From Hallerella succinigenes (lineage in GTDB: Bacteria; Fibrobacterota; Fibrobacteria; Fibrobacterales; Fibrobacteraceae), in assembly GCF_002797675.1 (NCBI RefSeq), contig NZ_PGEX01000001.1, forward strand, positions 2,852,001-2,916,000: 64,000 nucleotides of DNA. Reading direction: 5' to 3'. The position numbers were made by a program, and so were the translations under genes. Positions within the stretch are counted from its first letter, which is position 1, and the number at the start of each line of letters is the position of its first letter. Below the pieces are notes generated by a model, which ran no database searches, was not told the DNA's origin, and was given only the letters and a program-made list of their open reading frames with translations. This document shows, piece by piece, positions 21,883 through 29,967 of this stretch.

Positions 21883-24150
21883 ATGAAAAAAGCGCTTCGT
21901 CTCGTCGGAATTGTGGCTGCGATCCTGGTTGTTTTAGTGATAGCGGCCTGTTTTACCGCTCCCAAGATCGCCAAGGGCTATATAGAGGACCACTCCAAGG
22001 AACTCGTAGGCCGTCGACTGCAGATCGGGGACATTTCTTTTAACCCGTTGCGCTTTACGATTTCCGTCGACGACTTTACGCTTTTCGAAAAGGACGATTC
22101 AGCAAAGTTCGTCGCCTTCAAACAGTTCTATGTGAACATCGACCCGTCTTGCCTCTTGATCGGGGACATCTGTCTTTCGGAAGTGAAGATCGATTCTCCT
22201 TATGCGAGAGTGATGAAAAATGGCGGAATCTTTAACTTTACCGATATTTTGAACAAGTTTGCCGCTTCGGCGGATTCTGCGAAGGCAGAGGCTGTCCCTG
22301 CCGTTCCGGTGGATACTCTTGCGGCAGATTCGGCAAAGGTGAATGTGGCGGAACAGGTGAATGCGCTACCGTTCGGCATTTCGATCCAGAAAATCGCAAT
22401 CCTTTCGGGTGACGTGATCTTTATCGATCAGGAAGTGAATTCGAATATTTCGATTCGAGACTTCTCGGTCAAGATTCCTGAAGTTTATTTCTCGAATCAG
22501 AATACATCGGCAGGCGTGAACCTGGAATTTGTAAGCGGCGGATCGCTCGGTGTGAATGCAGACTTGAATATGGAGAAGGGCGACTTTGCGGTGAACGTAA
22601 AGCTGAACCAGTTTGCCATCGGAATGGTCAAGCCTTATCTTGAAAGTGTCTTGAACTTTAAGGATCTTTCGGGTGTCGTCTGTGCGGATATTTCCGTTGC
22701 AGGCAATCTCTCCAATGTAATGGCTTCGACGGCGAAGGGTACGGTCGTCGTGGACGATGTCGTGCTGACTGAAAATTCAGGCAAGACGATCGGCGTTGCG
22801 CATATGGGCGTGGGAATCGCCGAGGCGAATCTGAACGAAAACCGTTTTGTCATCGACTCGGTCATGGTGAAAGGCGCATACGCCCACTTTGACCTGAATC
22901 AAAATTCGAACAACATCAAAGTGCTGCTCTCCGCAAAGGCGAAGACCCCGTCGAAGGATTCTGCCGCCGTTGCCGATTCGGTTTTGATGGCTCTTCCGGA
23001 TACGGTTCAGACCGCCGTTTCTGCAAAAGAAGATTCTGCGGATGCTCCGGCGAAAAAGCTCGATGCTCTGCTGAAACTTCTTTCCGTTTCGGACACCAAG
23101 TTTACGTTCAACGATAACACGATCAAGGGAGGCTTTAGCTACACGGTTTCGGGCATTTCTGTGAACGCTTCGAATGTGGCATTCGACAGGCAGGCGAGCG
23201 TGAATGTAAGCGCCACCCTTCCGCATGGAGGTTCTGCAAAAGTTTCGGCAAAGCTCATGCCGGCAGACCAGACTTCTTTGAAAGCAAACATCGCCGTGAA
23301 GAATGTGAACATGGTGGATTTCTCCAAGTATTCCGAACATTATACAGGTTATCCGCTGACCGCAGGATCCTTTGGCTTTGCGTCGGATAACGTCATTCAG
23401 AATTACAATATCGACAGCAAGAACATGATCGATATCTACAATTTGACGGTGGGCGATAAGCCTTCGGATGCAGAGCCGGAATACATGGTTCCGATGAAGA
23501 TAGGCCTTTACATTTTGAAGGATAAAGATGGAAAAATTTCGTTCGACGTTCCGGTGAAGGGGAACTTGCAGGATCCAGAATTCTCTTACGGTAAAATTAT
23601 TTGGCAGACCGTGATGAATTTGATGATCAAGGTGGCTCTTTCTCCGGCGAAGCTTCTTTTAGGATCTTCCGTTCCGAGTGATTTTGCCTTTGACATCGCT
23701 GCAGACGACTTTACAAGTGAACAGTACGGTGTAGCTTCGGAATGGACAAAGGTCTTGTCGAAAAAGCCGGGAGCCAAGCTGACGGTTCTTCAGGTTTACA
23801 ATCCGAAGAAACAGATCGAAGCCTTTGCGCTTGGCCAGCAGAAGATAGCCTATTACAAGTCTCATACAGGCAAAACGAGTTTGACCCCGGTCGATATGAA
23901 GGCCGCACTTGAAACCGCAGAAGATGAAGGTTTTAAACAGTTTGCCGCTACATGGAAGCGCCCCAGTGATGAAGCTTTGATGGCTCAGTTGAACGCCCTT
24001 GCCGAAGATCGCAACGCAACGCTTTTGAAGGCGCTGAGCGCACAGCCCGGTGTGACCGCTAAGAATTTGAAGGTGCGTTTGGCAACGCCAGCTGAACGAG
24101 GCTCGATTGGTAAAAAATCTGAATTCCGTATGTCGGTGGAACTTCCGTGA
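21883..24150 (+). CDS. AsmA-like DUF748 inner-membrane protein
   Basis: 755 residues. One N-terminal membrane anchor (about 5-26) is followed by a long periplasmic region with the AsmA/DUF748 pattern: GRRLQIGDISFNPLRFTISVDDF near residue 40 (split motif: GRRLQIGDISF), repeated short beta strands, an Ala/Asp-rich linker and a C-terminal part resembling the OmpA-like end of DUF748 proteins. Related AsmA/TamB proteins form bridges for lipids or beta-barrel assembly between membranes. It overlaps the next gene (outer-membrane barrel) by 4 bp (GTGA), so the two are coupled. No Shine-Dalgarno is visible. Confidence 0.8.
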   Translation: MKKALRLVGIVAAILVVLVIAACFTAPKIAKGYIEDHSKELVGRRLQIGDISFNPLRFTISVDDFTLFEKDDSAKFVAFKQFYVNIDPSCLLIGDICLSEVKIDSPYARVMKNGGIFNFTDILNKFAASADSAKAEAVPAVPVDTLAADSAKVNVAEQVNALPFGISIQKIAILSGDVIFIDQEVNSNISIRDFSVKIPEVYFSNQNTSAGVNLEFVSGGSLGVNADLNMEKGDFAVNVKLNQFAIGMVKPYLESVLNFKDLSGVVCADISVAGNLSNVMASTAKGTVVVDDVVLTENSGKTIGVAHMGVGIAEANLNENRFVIDSVMVKGAYAHFDLNQNSNNIKVLLSAKAKTPSKDSAAVADSVLMALPDTVQTAVSAKEDSADAPAKKLDALLKLLSVSDTKFTFNDNTIKGGFSYTVSGISVNASNVAFDRQASVNVSATLPHGGSAKVSAKLMPADQTSLKANIAVKNVNMVDFSKYSEHYTGYPLTAGSFGFASDNVIQNYNIDSKNMIDIYNLTVGDKPSDAEPEYMVPMKIGLYILKDKDGKISFDVPVKGNLQDPEFSYGKIIWQTVMNLMIKVALSPAKLLLGSSVPSDFAFDIAADDFTSEQYGVASEWTKVLSKKPGAKLTVLQVYNPKKQIEAFALGQQKIAYYKSHTGKTSLTPVDMKAALETAEDEGFKQFAATWKRPSDEALMAQLNALAEDRNATLLKALSAQPGVTAKNLKVRLATPAERGSIGKKSEFRMSVELP

Positions 24151-25901
24151 TCCTTTTCTTTGTCTTGTTTCTTGCCGCATTTGCTGTTGCGGATATTTTG
24201 CCCGAACCGGCGTTTACCCGTCCGAGTGCGGACTCTCTCAAATATTTTAGTGTGGATTCCATTGTGGTCATCAACGGGGATGCCTTTGACGATTCCAAGG
24301 CTTACTCGTGGGCTGACCGCACGCTTTACGATATCGGAAATACGATTCACATTGAAACGCGCAAGTCCGTGGTGAAAAAGCTCTTGCTCTTTGACAAGGG
24401 CGACAAGGTGAATTTGTATGAACTTATCGAAAGCGAAAAGAACTTGCGAAGCCAAGCGTATATCGCCGATGCGCATATTCATCGCAAGGTGACGCCCGAC
24501 GGCAAGAATATTCTTTATGTGCAAACGAGCGATAACTGGACGTTGTCTCCTGCCGCCTCTTTAGACCGTCCTGATGATGGCGGTTTTAGTTACGGCATCG
24601 GCATCTGGGAAAACAACTTCCTTGGATTCGGTCAAACGATCGGTGTTTATTATTCGCACGACCCGTTCCGTGACAAGTTCATGGGCCTGTATAACAACAG
24701 CAACTTCCTCTTCCGCAACAACCGTTTTGAATTTTCCATTTCGGAAAATACGGATGGCTACACCCACTACGCGACGATGTACCTCCCGTATCTTTCCCGC
24801 AAAAAGAATGAATGGGCTTATACCATTGCGGGCTTTGTAGATAAGCAGGATACGAAGTACTATTGGACAGGGGAGCTTCCGTCGAAAAGAGTTTCTCTGT
24901 CTGTTGCGGACTCGGTCAAGGATCAGCTTCCGATTTATAACCGCGAGCACGGCAATGCGGTCTTGCGTGTGAACGAAATGGAAGAGGATTCTGCTTCGTT
25001 TCGACTCGGACATTCTTTTGGCGGAGAAGAATTTAAAATTTACCTCGGCGCAAGCTATGACTACCATCGCCTGGGACGCTCTTACAAGTCTGTGTCGCGA
25101 TACCGCTTTATCGATGAAGACGACGATCGGGTTTACGCCTTGAATTCCGCGGCTGTAGAAGATTGGGTTCCGGAACAGCTCGATTCCCGCTTGGGATTGA
25201 ACATCACCCTTTCGCGCATTCGCTACGACCGTTTAACGAACTTTAAGCATGCGAAGTGGACAGAAGACATAGAAAAGGGTTATAGCCTTAAAGTGGGCAT
25301 TTCCAAGAACTGGAAAGCGCTCGGAGCGATGGACAACGATGCTCGTTTAGATTATAAGATTTATCTCGCTTTGGGATCGCGTATGCATCATTTGATGCTG
25401 AACGCCAAGTCGTATTTTTACTTTAACTCGGACACACGCAGGGACATTTACGAATTCGCTTCGCTCGAATACATCTGGCGTTCGAATGAATGGTTTTCGA
25501 CGCAGCTCGCCGGGTACATGGATACTTACAAGCGTGCCGCTTACGGTCGACAGCTTTCGCTCGGCGGTTTAGCGGGGCAGGAATTCTACGGTTTTCCGAC
25601 TTACCTCTACACGGGCCAGGCCCGTTTCTACGGTCAGCTGGAAGAGCGCTTCTTTCCGCACTTTGAACTCGGTACGGTTGCGCCTGTCTTTGCCGTATTC
25701 TTTAAAGCGGGGGAAACTTCCGCTAGCATACACGAATTTGAACCGAGAGACTTGACTTATATCGCAGGCTTTGGCGTCAGATTCGTCATGACGAAATCCG
25801 TTTCGGGTCTCGTGAATCATATCAATCTCAGCTGGCCTTTGAATGGACCGTTGGTCAGTAAAACTCCTAGGTTCAGCCTTGTCGCACTACTTTCCCTTTA
25901 G
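24147..25901 (+). CDS. Outer-membrane beta-barrel protein, BamA/TamA-like
   Basis: 584 residues starting at GTG inside the previous stop. A signal peptide (about 1-16, ending AVA) is followed by a POTRA-like segment (~60-125: FDKGDKVNLYELIESEKNL) and then an amphipathic strand-rich barrel of about 400 residues. The POTRA-plus-barrel layout fits the Omp85/TamA class; strong Omp85 end motifs are not obvious, so family assignment is tentative. Coupling to an AsmA-like gene suggests a TAM-like envelope module. Confidence 0.7.
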   Translation: MILFFVLFLAAFAVADILPEPAFTRPSADSLKYFSVDSIVVINGDAFDDSKAYSWADRTLYDIGNTIHIETRKSVVKKLLLFDKGDKVNLYELIESEKNLRSQAYIADAHIHRKVTPDGKNILYVQTSDNWTLSPAASLDRPDDGGFSYGIGIWENNFLGFGQTIGVYYSHDPFRDKFMGLYNNSNFLFRNNRFEFSISENTDGYTHYATMYLPYLSRKKNEWAYTIAGFVDKQDTKYYWTGELPSKRVSLSVADSVKDQLPIYNREHGNAVLRVNEMEEDSASFRLGHSFGGEEFKIYLGASYDYHRLGRSYKSVSRYRFIDEDDDRVYALNSAAVEDWVPEQLDSRLGLNITLSRIRYDRLTNFKHAKWTEDIEKGYSLKVGISKNWKALGAMDNDARLDYKIYLALGSRMHHLMLNAKSYFYFNSDTRRDIYEFASLEYIWRSNEWFSTQLAGYMDTYKRAAYGRQLSLGGLAGQEFYGFPTYLYTGQARFYGQLEERFFPHFELGTVAPVFAVFFKAGETSASIHEFEPRDLTYIAGFGVRFVMTKSVSGLVNHINLSWPLNGPLVSKTPRFSLVALLSL

Positions 25902-25910
25902 AGAGGATCT

Positions 25911-26192
25911 ATGCATCAGAAACGTTACCTTGTGGAAATTGCAATCGGCTTCATTGCCATGATTCTCGGGACGTGGATCAGCATTCTCGTGTGGCTGGAA
26001 GGCTATTATCTCGGAGCGTTGATGCTCGTGGTGACGGGGATGATTACAGTTGTGCTCGGCATCAAGGAGTATACAGGAAAAAAAGGACCCCTGCTTCAGG
26101 AATCCTTTTTAAAGATCTTGCGTCGAACGATGCTGTTTCTGAACTTGATGCTTTCGGTCGTCGTTGCAGGAACTTTGGTTTCGATGCTTTAA
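25911..26192 (+). CDS. Small integral membrane protein
   Basis: 93 residues with three hydrophobic segments (about 9-28, 32-49 and 70-91) separated by a basic loop (EYTGKKG...LRR). GAGAGGATCT precedes the ATG at 25911. It follows the barrel gene by 9 bp, so it is probably the last gene of that operon. No recognised family. Its end overlaps the opposing lipoprotein gene by 4 bp. Confidence 0.7.
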   Translation: MHQKRYLVEIAIGFIAMILGTWISILVWLEGYYLGALMLVVTGMITVVLGIKEYTGKKGPLLQESFLKILRRTMLFLNLMLSVVVAGTLVSML

Positions 26193-26554
26193 TTATTGGG
26201 TACAGCCGGCTGAAGCTTCTTGTAAATGCTTTCGTAAGTGCTCGCGTTGATTCTCTTGTACTTAGAAATAATTGTACCGAACTGGTAGAAGGCGGAGTCG
26301 CCTTTGACGCGCATATAGAAAGGCATGTCGAGGGAATTCTTGCCCGTGAGAACGGAATCGCCTTCGATGCTTGCAAAGAGATCGCCGTTGATGTTGCGGA
26401 TCGTATAATTGTTTTCGCCAGCCTTCGTTTGGAAAACTTCAAAAATCATATCGTCTTCGCCCTGCCAATGTCCGGTAAAAACCGGCTTTTCTTTGGAGCA
26501 GGAAGAGAGAGTTGCAAGAGCCGCAAGGGCGCCAATCCAAAAAAGTTTTTTCAT
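26189..26554 (-). CDS. Predicted lipoprotein, unknown function
   Basis: 121 residues from ATG 26554, which has GGAG at the right distance; an in-frame ATG lies 12 bp upstream. The signal ends in lipobox LSSC (Cys about residue 19). The mature part (TGHWQGEDDMIFEVFQ...) looks like a small beta-rich domain. No family recognised. Convergent with the small membrane protein gene. Confidence 0.7.
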   Translation of the reverse strand: MKKLFWIGALAALATLSSCSKEKPVFTGHWQGEDDMIFEVFQTKAGENNYTIRNINGDLFASIEGDSVLTGKNSLDMPFYMRVKGDSAFYQFGTIISKYKRINASTYESIYKKLQPAVPNN

Positions 26555-26619
26555 AAGGTTCTCCATGACTTTCTTTAAAATAATAAAAAGTCGTGCAAAA
26601 AAAATTATCTTTTGCGTGT

Positions 26620-27042
26620 ATGCGAAAGACTCTTCTCTTTCTGCTCTCTCTTTGCACTTTTGCTTGTGCGGAATGGGGGCCGAAAGATGTTCACCGTCTG
26701 CTCATCCAACGGACGAATCAGAAACCTGGGGTTTATACTGGAAAACTCGAATCGGTGATGGACACCGCTGGATTAATTGTCGTGGCGGAATTTCATAAGG
26801 TGATGGGAGATCATTACCGACCGACGATCACCAGTGCGAACGATTTCAGCTGGCACGCCCGATTTTCCAAGCATTATCTGAATCTCGCTCTGGATTTTCG
26901 CATTTCCGATGTTCCCAAGCACAAACGTTCGGGATTGGTTTCCGCTATCAAAAAAGCGCTGGAGAAGCGCTTTTTCGTCTTGTGGGAAGATGTGGGTCGT
27001 TCAAATGAACACTTGCATGTCGAGTTTCTCGGTGAACCCTAA
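26620..27042 (+). CDS. Exported protein, possible M15/D-Ala-D-Ala-type peptidase fold
   Basis: 140 residues with a signal peptide (about 1-16, ending ACA). The pattern SKHYLNLALDFRI followed later by NEHLHVEF resembles the zinc-binding H-x(6)-D and final HxH of the M15/hedgehog peptidase fold, which cuts peptidoglycan peptides; the family is normally longer. ATG at 26620 fits the signal peptide better than a start 27 bp upstream. Assignment is a motif-level inference. Confidence 0.5.
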   Translation: MRKTLLFLLSLCTFACAEWGPKDVHRLLIQRTNQKPGVYTGKLESVMDTAGLIVVAEFHKVMGDHYRPTITSANDFSWHARFSKHYLNLALDFRISDVPKHKRSGLVSAIKKALEKRFFVLWEDVGRSNEHLHVEFLGEP

Positions 27043-28272
27043 TTACGGCTTTGCGTCGGCGCAGCAACGGAATCCGACGAAGTTGTACTGGTTCTGCGGA
27101 TAGAAGCTGTACTTGGTATCTGTGCACTTACTCTGATTCTGCGTATCCCAAGCGCCACCGGCGACGATGTAACGGTTTGCTGCCCCTTCGGCCGGAGAAT
27201 CTGTCCATTCCCAGAGGTTTCCGTTCATGTCGTACATGCCGTACCAGCTGCGGCATTGTTCCTTGCGACCGGCTCGGCGAGCCTTGGAAGAATTCGTATT
27301 GCACTTGGCAGGCTTGTAAGAAGATCCGTAAGAGTAGCGTAAATTGTCCTTGCCCTTGCAGGCGGCAGACCATTCGTCGAATTGACAAAGGCGCTTTCCG
27401 GCATTTGCGCAAAGGGTCTTTGCCTGTTCATGGGAAACCATATCTTTAACAACAGCGTCAGGCTGGTTCGGATATTCATAAGCGTCCACGCAAACGGTCT
27501 TGCCGTTGACGGGAACTGGATAGGCGTTCTTGCCACAGACGTTATCGCTTGCCATATCGTAATGGACTTTTTGCCATGCGGTTCTGTTGCCTGCAGAGTC
27601 TTCTGCAAGATAATAGACGTCACCCGTTTTGTTGTATTCCACAGCTTTCGTGAGTTCCTGGATGTGGTTTGTGTCGCCGATCGAGTAATAGGTTTTGCAC
27701 TTGTATTCGTCGCACTTGACTTTCAGCTGAATCGGGTCGTAGTAACGGCCTTCCGGCGGGACGATCGTCGCTTCTGGCGGAATCGAGTCGCGGTTCGCGT
27801 AGGCGATGCAGTCGGCTTTGCGGATGCTGTCAGCACGGGCTATGCTATCGGCAACGGCTGCACGTGCCTGCTTGAGGCTGTCTTCCAATGCCTTCTTTTC
27901 GCGTTCGAGGCTGTCGCGGATTTCTTTGCGACGCTTGGCGATGCTGTCCTGGTGCGCCTTTTCTTCTGGTGAAAGTTCCTTGGGCTGTTGGATCGCAAGG
28001 CTATCGTTGTAACGCGCGATGCTGTCTGCACGGGCTGCTTCAAGGCTGTCGTTGTAACGCTTTAAGCTGTCCAAACGGAGATTGTCATAAGTCGAGATGC
28101 TGTCGAGCATGGCTTCTCGTTCGGCGAGCATGTCGGATTGCATTTTGGAAAGCTCGCACTGCACCACAAAGAGCGTTAACAAAAGCAGAACCATCAAAAT
28201 CAAGATGGTCAAATGGTATCGGCGTTTTCTTTGACGGATGCGATCGGATACTTTCTTTTCGTTTTCGGTCAT
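27043..28272 (-). CDS. Membrane-anchored coiled-coil protein with SUMF1/FGE-like domain
   Basis: 409 residues. A basic N-terminus and one membrane helix (about 21-41) anchor it. Residues ~45-160 form a highly charged coiled coil with repeated DSIARYNDSL-like units. Residues ~165-225 resemble a chitobiase C-terminal/Fn3-like domain (PPEGRYYDPIQLKVKC). The C-terminal ~170 residues are a formylglycine-generating-enzyme (SUMF1) fold with GKRLCQFDEWSAACKG, GMYDMNGNLWEW and FVGFRCC, here with many Cys. It begins 10 bp after cdaA, in the position where a CdaR/YbbR partner is often found. No sulfatase is nearby, so a structural or lectin-like role is more likely. Confidence 0.8.
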   Translation of the reverse strand: MTENEKKVSDRIRQRKRRYHLTILILMVLLLLTLFVVQCELSKMQSDMLAEREAMLDSISTYDNLRLDSLKRYNDSLEAARADSIARYNDSLAIQQPKELSPEEKAHQDSIAKRRKEIRDSLEREKKALEDSLKQARAAVADSIARADSIRKADCIAYANRDSIPPEATIVPPEGRYYDPIQLKVKCDEYKCKTYYSIGDTNHIQELTKAVEYNKTGDVYYLAEDSAGNRTAWQKVHYDMASDNVCGKNAYPVPVNGKTVCVDAYEYPNQPDAVVKDMVSHEQAKTLCANAGKRLCQFDEWSAACKGKDNLRYSYGSSYKPAKCNTNSSKARRAGRKEQCRSWYGMYDMNGNLWEWTDSPAEGAANRYIVAGGAWDTQNQSKCTDTKYSFYPQNQYNFVGFRCCADAKP

Positions 28273-28282
28273 GATGTCTCAC

Positions 28283-29092
28283 TTACTTTTTACTGGAATC
28301 GCCTTCAAAAAGGTCGTGCCAATGGCGCTTGATTTCTTCTTCGACTTCCTTGACGCTGAGCTTTCGGCGAAGGGAAGCTCGATATGCAATCGAGATGTAA
28401 CCGGTTTCTTCGGAAACGACAATCACCATGGCGTCGCATTCGGCGGCAAGGGCTTTTGCTGCGCGGTGACGCATGCCGTAGCCGGAATCCTGCTCCGAGG
28501 TAATTGCCGGGAGCGGAAGAATACAACCTGCCGCCACAATGCTATGGCTGTTCAAAATCACGGCGCCATCGTGCAAAGCAGAATTCGGAAAGAACAGCGC
28601 ACGCAAAAGGCGCGAACTGATGCGGGCGTTCAAAAGTTCACCGGTATCCGCATAATTGCGAAGACCCACACGGTTTTCCAAAACGATCAGCGCACCGAAT
28701 TGGTTCTTCGCCAAGTCCTGCACAGCCGCGCCGATTTCTTCTGCGATCAGTTCAAGACCGCTCTGGTGAAAGAAAAGATTCTTCAGGTTCATCTTTCCCA
28801 CCGATTGACCGATACGCGTCAAGGCTCCGCGGATTTCCGGCTGGAAAAGAATCACGATCGCGATAATGCCGAGGGTAGCAAGATTGCTCAACAGCCAAAC
28901 GACCGTATGCAGATCCCACCACTGCGCAAGGATCCAGCCGATCAGCAGCAGGCCACCGCCGACAAACATCTGCACGGCGCGTGTTCCGCGGAAGAGCAAA
29001 AACACGTAATAGGCGACAATCGACACAAGGAAAATGTCGAGAATGTCGGCAAAACGGACATCGATGACTCCAAACAGCTTAAACAGATTCAT
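28283..29092 (-). CDS. cdaA: Diadenylate cyclase CdaA (c-di-AMP synthase)
   Basis: Makes c-di-AMP from two ATP at the inner membrane. It has 269 residues: three N-terminal membrane helices (about 15-100), then a DisA_N (DAC) domain with the catalytic HDGA (LHDGAVI) and RHR (GMRHRAAKAL) motifs. It overlaps folP by 4 bp and lies downstream of ftsH, a common bacterial gene order. c-di-AMP usually controls potassium and osmolyte balance and wall integrity. Confidence 0.95.
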   Translation of the reverse strand: MNLFKLFGVIDVRFADILDIFLVSIVAYYVFLLFRGTRAVQMFVGGGLLLIGWILAQWWDLHTVVWLLSNLATLGIIAIVILFQPEIRGALTRIGQSVGKMNLKNLFFHQSGLELIAEEIGAAVQDLAKNQFGALIVLENRVGLRNYADTGELLNARISSRLLRALFFPNSALHDGAVILNSHSIVAAGCILPLPAITSEQDSGYGMRHRAAKALAAECDAMVIVVSEETGYISIAYRASLRRKLSVKEVEEEIKRHWHDLFEGDSSKK

Positions 29093-29964
29093 TTGCGGAA
29101 TGCCTTTAAGAGTTGAAGGGATTCCACAGCTTCCTTGACATCGTGAACGCGGATTACCGTGGCACCGCTCAGGGCCGTGAAAATTCCAGAGATGACTGTC
29201 GGAATCAGACGGTCGCTTTTTTCAAGCCCCGAGATTTTTCCGATATAGGATTTGCGGGACATCCCGTAGAGAACGGGGAAGCCCGTTTGTACAAACGTTT
29301 CCACGCTTGCGATCAAATCGAGATTGTTCTGCAGGTCTTTTCCAAAACCGATGCCCGGATCGAGGCAGATTGTTTTTTCATCGACGCCCAGGTCGATTAA
29401 TTTCTGAGCGGCAAAAAGAAGTTCACGTTCCACGTCAGCGACAACATCCTGATACGGAGCATAGTCCTGCTGCATCGTTCCAAAGTTGCCACGCATGTGG
29501 TTGAGCACGCTTGCGGCTTCGGTATCCGCAATGGTCTTTGCCATGTTTGGATCGTGCGAAAGGGCGCTGATGTCGTTGATGATGTGCGCACCTGCCTTCA
29601 TGCTTTCCAAGGCGACTTCGGATTTAATCGTGTCGATCGAAATCCAGAATTTTCGGGAGGAAAGGAGCGGAACGAGTTTTTTCACCAGCGGCACGACGCG
29701 GTCGATTTCTTCTTCAGCTGAAACCGCAGCGGCTCCGGGGCGAGAACTTTCGCCTCCGATGTCCAAGATTTCGGCGCCTTCGTCGAGGAGCTTTAAGGCG
29801 TGTTCGTAAGCGGCGTCGAGCGTGTTGTGCTTTCCGCCGTCAAAAAAACTGTCCGGTGTTACGTTGACAATGCCCATGACCGCCGCGACAGGCGATCCTG
29901 CAATGATAGAGTCTTTTACCGTCCACGGATTCGCGTGGGATTTTGCCAAGTAATCGCGGAACAT
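29089..29964 (-). CDS. folP: Dihydropteroate synthase
   Basis: Condenses p-aminobenzoate with dihydropterin pyrophosphate in folate synthesis; target of sulphonamides. It has 291 residues with MGIVNVTPDSFFDGG, the pterin-binding GAEILDIGGESSRPGA, IINDISA, LDPGIGFGK and the C-terminal IRVHDVKEAV. It starts 4 bp after ftsH and overlaps cdaA. Confidence 0.96.
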   Translation of the reverse strand: MFRDYLAKSHANPWTVKDSIIAGSPVAAVMGIVNVTPDSFFDGGKHNTLDAAYEHALKLLDEGAEILDIGGESSRPGAAAVSAEEEIDRVVPLVKKLVPLLSSRKFWISIDTIKSEVALESMKAGAHIINDISALSHDPNMAKTIADTEAASVLNHMRGNFGTMQQDYAPYQDVVADVERELLFAAQKLIDLGVDEKTICLDPGIGFGKDLQNNLDLIASVETFVQTGFPVLYGMSRKSYIGKISGLEKSDRLIPTVISGIFTALSGATVIRVHDVKEAVESLQLLKAFRK

Positions 29965-29967
29965 ACT

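Noticed and set aside
27043-28272. FGE-like domain as an active formylglycine-generating enzyme
   Set aside because: No sulfatase gene is nearby and the fold is widely reused in Fibrobacter exported proteins; activity cannot be supported from sequence.
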